Shown here: one piece after another, positions 1 to 5,005 of the stretch
How positions within the stretch are numbered: the stretch's first letter is position 1
Layout: the number at the start of each line of letters is the position of its first letter
Made by a program: the position numbers and the translations under genes
Source: an uncultured Verrucomicrobiota bacterium
GTDB taxonomy: Bacteria; Verrucomicrobiota; Kiritimatiellia; RFP12; UBA1067
Assembly: GCA_946615275.1 (NCBI GenBank)
Contig: CAMOHV010000147.1
Location: 1 to 5,005, forward strand
Length of the DNA: 5,005 nt
Direction of reading: 5' to 3'
Notes under the pieces: generated by a model
What the model was told of the DNA's origin: nothing
The model's input: the letters and a program-made list of their open reading frames with translations, nothing else
The model's database searches: none

Positions 1-792
1 CTCGCCAAGGGCGCGAAGGTGATCGACTACTCCGGCGACTTCCGCTTCACCACGCTCGCCGCATACGAGGACTACGCCACGCGCCTCGGGAAGGACCCTT
101 CGCACCTTTCGGCCGAGCTTCTCGGGACGAACGTCTACGGCATGCCAGAGCTCCACCGCGACGAGATCTCGCGCGCAAACCTCGTGGGCAACCCCGGGTG
201 CTTCGCCACGAGCTGCATACTCGGCCTCGCGCCCGCGCTGAAGGCGCATCTGGTGAAGCCCGTCGGAATCGTCTGCGACTGCAAGAGCGGCGTCTCCGGC
301 GCGGGGAAGAAGGCGAAGACGACCTTCCACCACCCAGAGCGCTACGAGCAGATCAACGCCTACCGCCTCTCCGGCCACCAGCACGTGTGCGAGGTGGAGC
401 GGGAGCTGGGGCTTCTTGGCGGCGAGGATGTGAAGGTCACTTTCACGGCGCAGGTGCTGCCCATCTCGCGCGGCATCCTCTCCACGCTCTACGGGGACCT
501 GCTCAGGGACGCCACGGAGGAGGATGTGCTCAAGATCTACCGCGACTTCTACGCGGGCTCCCCGTTCGTGCAGGTGTATCCGTCCACGGCGGCGGTGGGC
601 ACCACCACTGTGCGCTGCACCAACCGCTGCGCGATCGTGGTGTCGGTTGACGCGCGCACGGGCAAGCTTCGCATAGTCTCGATCATCGACAACCTAATGA
701 AGGGCCAGGCCGGCCAGGCCATGCAGAACATGAACGTGATGTTCGGCTTCCCTGAGACGACCGCCCTCGACCAGCCGGGGATGTACCCATGA
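1..792 (+). CDS. argC: N-acetyl-gamma-glutamyl-phosphate reductase, 5' partial
   Basis: This enzyme catalyses NADPH-dependent reduction of N-acetylglutamyl 5-phosphate to N-acetylglutamate semialdehyde, the third step of arginine biosynthesis, in the cytoplasm. The frame is open from base 1, so the true start lies upstream. The visible 263 codons plus roughly 80 missing ones would give the usual length of about 345 residues. Family hallmarks are clear: VIDYSGDFRF (codons from base 19, matching the VIDLSADFR type motif), YGMPEL, and GNPGCFATS with the catalytic cysteine codon at 199-201. Further on come DCKSGVSGAGKKA, GHQH with histidine codons at 376-378 and 382-384 (the general-base histidine region), RGILSTLYGDL, and the C-terminal DNLMKGQAGQAMQNMN. 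One difference is glutamine (codon 451-453) in FTAQVLP, where homologues commonly have histidine (FxPHLxP). The GTG at base 19 lies inside the conserved fold and is not a plausible start. The stop codon overlaps the parB start (ATGA), which implies translational coupling. Identity is secure. Confidence 0.96.
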   Translation, partial: LAKGAKVIDYSGDFRFTTLAAYEDYATRLGKDPSHLSAELLGTNVYGMPELHRDEISRANLVGNPGCFATSCILGLAPALKAHLVKPVGIVCDCKSGVSGAGKKAKTTFHHPERYEQINAYRLSGHQHVCEVERELGLLGGEDVKVTFTAQVLPISRGILSTLYGDLLRDATEEDVLKIYRDFYAGSPFVQVYPSTAAVGTTTVRCTNRCAIVVSVDARTGKLRIVSIIDNLMKGQAGQAMQNMNVMFGFPETTALDQPGMYP

Positions 793-1841
793 GCGCACCC
801 AAGAAGAAGACTTCCAGCCCGTTCCTCAAGAAGGCCGAAGGCGCGAAGCCGCCCACGCGGCGCGAGATGAAGCGCGGCCTCGGCAGGGGCCTGAACGCGC
901 TGATCGCGCCGCCGCACGCCGCGTCCGCCGAAGTGCCGGCGCCGCCCGCGCCCGCGCCCGTCCCGGCGGAGCCTCAGCTTTCGCGCCCGGCGCCCGGCGA
1001 GACCGTCGTGCAGGTGCCGCCGATGGACGTGGAGCGCAGCCCCTGGCAGCCGCGCACGGTCTTCAAGGAGGAGACGCTCAACGAGCTGGCCGACTCGATC
1101 AAGGCCAACGGCGTCATCGAGCCGCTCATCTGCCGCCGCCGCGCCGACGGCAAGCTGGAGCTCATCTGCGGCGAGCGCCGCCTCCGCGCGTGCATGCTCG
1201 CCGGCGTGAAGAGGATCCCTGTCGTGGTTAGGGATGTGGACGACCGCACCGCCGCCACGATGACAATCACAGAGAACGCCCAGCGCGACGACCTCAACCC
1301 GGTGGACGAGGCCGAGGGCTACCGCCGCCTCCAGGAGGAGTTCGGCCTCACGCAGGCCGACGTCGCCGAGCAGGTAGGCAAGAGCCGCAGCGCCGTAGCG
1401 AACTCCACGCGCCTCCTCGAGCTTCCGGACGAGGTGCAGGACCTCCTCCGCAAGAACGCCATCACGACCGGCCACGCCAAGGTGCTTCTTTCCCTCGACA
1501 ACCCCGTGCAGATCCGCCGCCTCGCGGTGGAGTGCGTCCCCGTCACCGACGTCAGGACCGGCCGCACGTCGGGCGGCCTCACCGTCCGCGAGCTTGAGCG
1601 CCGCGTGGCGCGCCTCTCCGCCCCCGTGGTGGAGCGCAAGGCCGGTAAGCCGGACATCCCGGAGTCCTATCTCCGCAGCCTCGTGGACGAGCTCCACAAG
1701 ACGCTCGGCTGCGCCGTGCGCCTCACGAGCGGCGTGACCCACGCCAACGGAAAGCACACGAAGGGCGTCCTGGAGATCGACTTCATCGACAACGACGACC
1801 TCGACCGCATTCTCGCCATCATCGGCGTGAAGATGGACTAG
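789..1841 (+). CDS. parB: ParB/Spo0J family chromosome-partitioning protein
   Basis: ParB is a CTP-dependent DNA clamp that loads at parS sites and acts with ParA and SMC in origin segregation. The 350-residue protein shows the full family order. A basic head contains KRGLGRGLNALI (residues 28-39), the segment type that contacts ParA. A Pro/Ala-rich linker follows (about 40-70), then the ParB/Srx-like N-terminal domain from about residue 73, with SPWQPR (84-89). The CTP-binding motifs are GERRLRA (128-134) and ENAQRDDLNP (162-171). A helix-turn-helix covers LTQADVAEQVGKSRSAVANS (187-206), followed by RLLELP and GHAKVLLSL (228-236). The C-terminal dimerisation domain (about 294-350) ends in LDRILAIIGVKMD. 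The ATG at 789 overlaps the argC stop by 4 nt, with a G-rich stretch (777-780) just upstream. A second in-frame ATG at 867 would start directly at MKRGLGRGL and has no better ribosome site. Chromosomal parB normally follows parA; here argC takes that place. Family assignment is firm; the chromosomal rather than plasmid role is inferred from the argC neighbour. Confidence 0.96.
   Translation: MSAPKKKTSSPFLKKAEGAKPPTRREMKRGLGRGLNALIAPPHAASAEVPAPPAPAPVPAEPQLSRPAPGETVVQVPPMDVERSPWQPRTVFKEETLNELADSIKANGVIEPLICRRRADGKLELICGERRLRACMLAGVKRIPVVVRDVDDRTAATMTITENAQRDDLNPVDEAEGYRRLQEEFGLTQADVAEQVGKSRSAVANSTRLLELPDEVQDLLRKNAITTGHAKVLLSLDNPVQIRRLAVECVPVTDVRTGRTSGGLTVRELERRVARLSAPVVERKAGKPDIPESYLRSLVDELHKTLGCAVRLTSGVTHANGKHTKGVLEIDFIDNDDLDRILAIIGVKMD
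936..974 (+). repeat. Low-complexity Pro/Ala-coding tract in parB
   Basis: A GC-only-like run of repeated gcgcccgcgccc units encodes PAPPAPAPVPAEP (ParB residues 50-62). It is the flexible linker between the ParA-contacting N-terminal tail and the CTPase domain. Such tracts are prone to slippage and differ in length between related strains. It is part of the coding sequence and not an independent element. Confidence 0.7.
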
Positions 1842-1846
1842 GCGAC

Positions 1847-3958
1847 ATGAAGTCTGCAAGTGTTCTGCTTGCGTTCGTTTCGTTTGCGGCGCTGTCGGGC
1901 CTGGCGATCGTCATCGACGTCGAGCCGGGCACTTCTCTTGAGTCGATACAGGCGCGCATCCGCGCGGAGCGGTCGGGCAATCCGGCTCTCGCGTACGAGA
2001 ATTTCGTCGTGCGGCTGGCCGCCGGGAGGTGGGAGCTGTCGCGTCCGCTCGTGATGGGCGCGGAGGACTCCAACGTGGAATGGCGCGCCGCGCCGGGGGC
2101 GGAGGTGCGCATCTCGGGAGGAAGGATCGTCTCGGTGCCGGCGGAGAAGGTGTCCGACGAGGAGATTCTTTCGCGTCTGCCGGAGAGCGCGCGCGGCAAG
2201 GTGGTGCAGTTCGACCTCGGGAAGATGGGCGTGGAGGACTTCGGCGACTATCTCTACAACCACGAGGACGCCATAACGCGGCGCGTGGCCAGCACATGGA
2301 ACCAGGGCGAGTTCATGAAGGGGTCGCATCCGCCGCCGAAGGGCGACAAGTCGGCCGGGCGCCTCGAGCTTTTCTGCGACGACGCCCCGATGACGGTGGC
2401 GCGCATGCCCCTTGAGAAGTCGCTGCACGTGGGCACGCTTCTGGGGCCGCTCACGCGCACCGGCCCCGGGAAGGGCAAGATCGTCTCACCGGAGGCTCGC
2501 TTCACCGTGAAGGAGCCGATCCCTCCGGCGTGGTTCAAGGAGCCTGACCCGCATGTGTGCGGCTGCTGGTGCACGGACTGGGCGGAGCAGCACCAGAAGA
2601 TCGTGGCGTTCGACGCGGCGACGAACGCCATCACGCTGTCCAAGCCCTGGCACCAGTATCTCTACAAGAGCGGGACTTACTTCTACGGCTTCAACATGCT
2701 GTGCGAGCTGGACGAGCCGGGGGAGTGGATGCTGGACCGCCCGGCGAAGCGCCTGATAGCGTGGCTGCCTGATGGATGGCGGCGGCTGGAGGTGTCGATG
2801 GCGCCGCGTCTCGTGGAGGCGCGCGGGGCCACGAACGTGGTGCTGAAGGGGCTGGTGCTGGAGGCCTGCCGCAACTCGGCCGTCTGGTTCAAGGACTGCG
2901 AGGGGTGCAGGGTGGAGTCCTGCACGATAAGGAACGTCGGCCAGCACGCTGTGATGGTCGAGGACGGCCGCCGCTGCTCCGTTGAGCGCAGCGACCTGCA
3001 CGGCATGGGCGGCGGCGGCGTGTGGCTCGTGGACGCCAACCGCAAGACGCTCGTCAAGAGCGGGCACTACGTCGAGAACTGCGAGATCCACCACTTCGGG
3101 CGCTGGAACAGGATGTATCGCGCGGGGGTGTGCATGGCGGGCGTGGGGATGCGCGCGTCGCACAACTTCATACACGACGCGCCCCACTCGGCGATCCTCT
3201 ACTTCGGCAACGACCTGGTGATGGAGTATAACGACATCTGGCGCGTGTGCAGGGAGTCGAAGGACTGCGGCGCGTTCTACACCGGACGCAGCTGGCTTCT
3301 GCGCGGCAACAAGATATTCCACAACCGCTTCCGTGAGATCATCGGGCTCGGCGGCAACCACTGCCGCACGCTGTATCTGGACGACTCGATGGCCGAGGTG
3401 GAGATCGCCGGCAACTTCTTCGAGAAGTGCACTTGGGGCATATTCGTGGGCGGCTCGCGCGAGAACGTGATAACGAACAACATCTTCGTGGACTGCCCGC
3501 AGGCGTTCTACGCCGACGCCCGCGGGCGCGGCTGGCAGCGCCCGCACATCCAGAGTCGCCTCGCCGAGATAGAGAAGCATGGCACGCTCTACGGCGTCAA
3601 ATTCCTCGAGGACCCGTTCGTGTCACGCTATCCCGCGCTGAGGAATCTGATGGGGAGCGACTACTACTCGCCCGTCTCGAACGTGGTGGAGCGCAACATC
3701 TTCTGGCGCGGCAAGGGCGAATGGTGCGAGAAGTACGGCCCCGACGAGCGCATCCGCAAGAGCGCCGACTGGTGGTGCACGCTCACCTACGGCAAACCCG
3801 GATTCGCCGAGCAGAACTCCTTCACGAACAATCTCGTGAACGTCGATCCGCGCTTCGTGGATCCGGAGCACGGCGACTTCCGGCTTCGCGAGGATTCGCC
3901 GGCCTTCAAGATCGGCTTCGCGCCGATTCCGATGGAGAAGATAGGTATCGAGAAGTGA
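1847..3958 (+). CDS. Secreted right-handed parallel beta-helix protein, GH141-like
   Basis: This is probably an exported polysaccharide-active enzyme. The start at 1847 gives a Sec signal peptide (Lys2, hydrophobic 4-20, likely cleavage after LSGLA), so it is preferred despite a poor ribosome site (only AGG at 1840-1842). Residues about 49-97 form an entry segment ending RAAPGAEVRISGG. FCDDAPMTVARMPLE (about 175-190) and ELDEPGEWMLDRPAKRLIAW (about 286-305) match the insert seen ahead of the helix in GH141-type proteins. From about residue 325 to 560, helix rungs repeat phrases of the type NVVLKGLVLEACRNSAVWF, CRVESCTIRNVGQHAVMV and ENVITNNIFVDC. Acidic candidates are Asp473 in KDCGAFYTGR and Asp512/513 in LYLDDS, about 40 residues apart. 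GH141 includes fucosidase and xylanase activities as I recall, so the substrate cannot be read here. The tail GDFRLREDSPAFKIGF is the usual closing motif, so the 703-residue protein is complete. It contains 19 cysteines, including CGCWC at 238-242. Beta-helix fold is confident, GH141 moderate, and a lyase or non-catalytic role remains possible. Confidence 0.85.
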   Translation: MKSASVLLAFVSFAALSGLAIVIDVEPGTSLESIQARIRAERSGNPALAYENFVVRLAAGRWELSRPLVMGAEDSNVEWRAAPGAEVRISGGRIVSVPAEKVSDEEILSRLPESARGKVVQFDLGKMGVEDFGDYLYNHEDAITRRVASTWNQGEFMKGSHPPPKGDKSAGRLELFCDDAPMTVARMPLEKSLHVGTLLGPLTRTGPGKGKIVSPEARFTVKEPIPPAWFKEPDPHVCGCWCTDWAEQHQKIVAFDAATNAITLSKPWHQYLYKSGTYFYGFNMLCELDEPGEWMLDRPAKRLIAWLPDGWRRLEVSMAPRLVEARGATNVVLKGLVLEACRNSAVWFKDCEGCRVESCTIRNVGQHAVMVEDGRRCSVERSDLHGMGGGGVWLVDANRKTLVKSGHYVENCEIHHFGRWNRMYRAGVCMAGVGMRASHNFIHDAPHSAILYFGNDLVMEYNDIWRVCRESKDCGAFYTGRSWLLRGNKIFHNRFREIIGLGGNHCRTLYLDDSMAEVEIAGNFFEKCTWGIFVGGSRENVITNNIFVDCPQAFYADARGRGWQRPHIQSRLAEIEKHGTLYGVKFLEDPFVSRYPALRNLMGSDYYSPVSNVVERNIFWRGKGEWCEKYGPDERIRKSADWWCTLTYGKPGFAEQNSFTNNLVNVDPRFVDPEHGDFRLREDSPAFKIGFAPIPMEKIGIEK

Positions 3959-3965
3959 TAAGGAG
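3956..3965 (+). promoter_or_regulatory. Tandem in-frame stop merged with Shine-Dalgarno site
   Basis: The beta-helix gene ends with TGA (3956-3958) followed directly by an in-frame TAA (3959-3961). The TAA overlaps a perfect AAGGAG Shine-Dalgarno sequence (3960-3965), which sits 7 nt before the ATG at 3973. This is the strongest ribosome-binding site in the window. It fixes the start of the downstream Tat protein and suggests independent, efficient initiation within a shared transcript. Confidence 0.8.
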
Positions 3966-3972
3966 AACCAAC

Positions 3973-5005
3973 ATGAATAGAAGAGAGTTCATTTCCTCCG
4001 CGGCGGGCGCGCTGGCGCTCGGCGCGGCTCCGTCCCTCGCGGCGGCGCCAGGGCCGGAGCCGGAGTTCGCGTGGTCGTACCTGGTCCATTTCGGCGTGAA
4101 CTCGTGGAAGGACGTTCCGCTCGAGACGCAGGACCCGGGGATGGAGGAGAAGTGGCTCACGCGCTGCTGCGCCGACCATGTCCGCTTCGACGAGCCGTCG
4201 TGGCGGCGCCTTTCGGATGCGCTCGCCAAGGCCGGATGCAACCAGATAGTGGTGGACCTCGCGGAGATAGTGGTGTATCCGAGCCATCCTGAGCTGGCCG
4301 TGAAGGGGAGCTGGAGCGTCGAGAGGCTGCGCGCCGAGATAGGCCGCCTGCGCGGCATGGGCTTCGAGGTGATCCCCAAGATGAACTTCTCCGCCTGCCA
4401 CGACACGTGGCTCAAGGAGTACCATCGGATGGTCTCCACGAAGAAGTACTACCAGGTGTGCGAGGACTTGATAAAGGACGTGGCGGAGATCTTCGACCGC
4501 CCCAGGTTCTTCCACCTTGGATACGACGAGGAGACCGCCAGCCACCAGCGGAACCATCTGTTCGCGGTATGCCGGCAGGGGGAGCTTTGGTGGCACGACT
4601 TCCTCTGGTTCGTCGGCGTCACCGAGAAGGCGGGCTGCCGTCCCTGGATATGGAGTGACTACGTCTGGCACCACAAGGATGAGTTCCTGAAGCGCATGCC
4701 GAAGAGCGTGCTGCAGAGCAACTGGTACTACGGCGCGAAGTTCAACCCGGCCGAGATGGGTGATCGAGGCAGGTATGTAGAGGCGTATGAATGGCTCGAC
4801 AAGGCGGGGTTCGACCAGGTCCCGACCGGCTCCAACTTCAGCTGCGACGTGAACTTCGCCGGAACGGTGAAGTTCTGCGACGCGAAATGCGGCGCCGGAC
4901 GGCTCAAGGGCTATATGATGGCCCCCTGGACGCGCACCTTCGCGATCCACGAGGAGAAGTCAATGCAGGCCATAGCCCAGATGGCCGAGGTGATCAAGGC
5001 GCGCG
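3973..5005 (+). CDS. Tat-exported GH20-like TIM-barrel protein, 3' partial
   Basis: The function is unproven; it is probably an exported glycoside-active protein. The frame is open to the window edge (344 codons seen). The start is set by AAGGAG 7 nt upstream and by a twin-arginine leader: MNRREF, a hydrophobic Ala/Leu/Gly stretch (9-19) and likely cleavage near SLAAA (21-25). The mature part reads like an alternating beta/alpha barrel: YLVHFGVNSW (about 36-45), QIVVDLAEIVVYPSHPEL (about 91-108), EVIPKMNFSACHD (132-144), FFHLGYDEE (179-187), LWWHDF (205-210), RPWIWSDYVW (223-232) and LQSNWYYG (247-254). H181-x-G-x-D185-E186 matches the GH20 motif whose Asp-Glu pair supports substrate-assisted hydrolysis of N-acetylhexosaminides. 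VIPKMNF sits where GH20 has its IPE strand. The arginine that GH20 enzymes carry on the first strand is not evident, and no accessory N-terminal GH20 domain is present, so this may be a separate related family. It has 10 cysteines. It lies 14 nt after the beta-helix gene, supporting a shared glycan role. No further product is claimed. Confidence 0.75.
   Translation, partial: MNRREFISSAAGALALGAAPSLAAAPGPEPEFAWSYLVHFGVNSWKDVPLETQDPGMEEKWLTRCCADHVRFDEPSWRRLSDALAKAGCNQIVVDLAEIVVYPSHPELAVKGSWSVERLRAEIGRLRGMGFEVIPKMNFSACHDTWLKEYHRMVSTKKYYQVCEDLIKDVAEIFDRPRFFHLGYDEETASHQRNHLFAVCRQGELWWHDFLWFVGVTEKAGCRPWIWSDYVWHHKDEFLKRMPKSVLQSNWYYGAKFNPAEMGDRGRYVEAYEWLDKAGFDQVPTGSNFSCDVNFAGTVKFCDAKCGAGRLKGYMMAPWTRTFAIHEEKSMQAIAQMAEVIKAR

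Noticed and set aside
382..387. CACGTG core as a possible parS site (also at 2426-2431 and 4404-4409)
   Set aside because: The parS consensus needs GTTTCACGTGAAAC-type arms. All three copies have unrelated GC-rich flanks and lie in codons of conserved protein segments.
703..720. Perfect tandem 9-nt repeat GGCCAGGCC x2, also self-complementary in part
   Set aside because: It encodes GQAGQA within the conserved KGxxGQAxQN segment of ArgC, so protein constraint plus GC bias explains it. There is no T-run to make it a terminator.
549..1859. Long antisense open frame of 436 codons opposite argC and parB
   Set aside because: High GC makes stop codons rare on the opposite strand. The translation is low-complexity Ala/Arg/Leu/His-rich with no recognisable domain, and the + strand has two clear conserved genes.
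2486..3580. Antisense open frame of 364 codons opposite the beta-helix gene
   Set aside because: It is a shadow frame of a clearly conserved protein, with His/Ala/Val-rich composition and no motif.
3959..3972. Possible promoter or terminator in the longest intergenic gap
   Set aside because: The gap is only 14 nt, filled by a stop codon and a Shine-Dalgarno site, with no hairpin or -10/-35 elements.
3787..4950. Antisense open frame of 387 codons spanning the beta-helix/Tat gene junction
   Set aside because: It runs across two genes whose + strand reading has a ribosome site, signal peptides and conserved motifs. The antisense translation shows no family features.

Overview
The window is a GC-rich, almost entirely coding stretch with four genes, all on the + strand and packed tail to head. 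The order is argC (5' end cut off by the window edge), parB, a secreted right-handed beta-helix protein resembling glycoside hydrolase family GH141, and a Tat-exported TIM-barrel-like protein with a GH20-type catalytic motif (3' end cut off). Junction spacings are a 4-nt overlap, 5 nt and 14 nt. There is no room for a conventional promoter or terminator, and none was found. I saw no RNA gene, mobile element, CRISPR array or transposase.

The source looks like an uncultured, probably anaerobic member of the Planctomycetes-Verrucomicrobia-Chlamydiae group, with Kiritimatiellota or a gut-type Verrucomicrobiota/Lentisphaerota relative as the best guess. This is inference from high GC, the pairing of housekeeping genes with exported carbohydrate-active proteins, a Tat leader of the type MNRREF, and the very cysteine-rich exported proteins. 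No phylogenetic marker here settles it.

Region by region: 1-792 encodes the catalytic and C-terminal parts of N-acetyl-gamma-glutamyl-phosphate reductase (arginine biosynthesis). Bases 789-1841 encode a complete ParB chromosome-partitioning CTPase/DNA-binding protein, translationally coupled to argC and with no ParA gene in view. Bases 1847-3958 encode a complete exported beta-helix protein, probably a polysaccharide-active enzyme. Bases 3973-5005 encode a Tat-leader protein of a family I cannot name with certainty, carrying an HxGxDE motif like the catalytic acid pair of GH20 hexosaminidases.

The first two genes are housekeeping functions and the last two look like a small glycan-degradation pair. 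No gene in the window links the two halves mechanistically, and their tight spacing may only reflect compact genome organisation. The points most worth a second look are the argC-parB coupling without parA, the adjacent Sec- and Tat-exported glycan enzymes, the Cys-rich CGCWC cluster in the beta-helix protein, and the uncharacterised GH20-like family.
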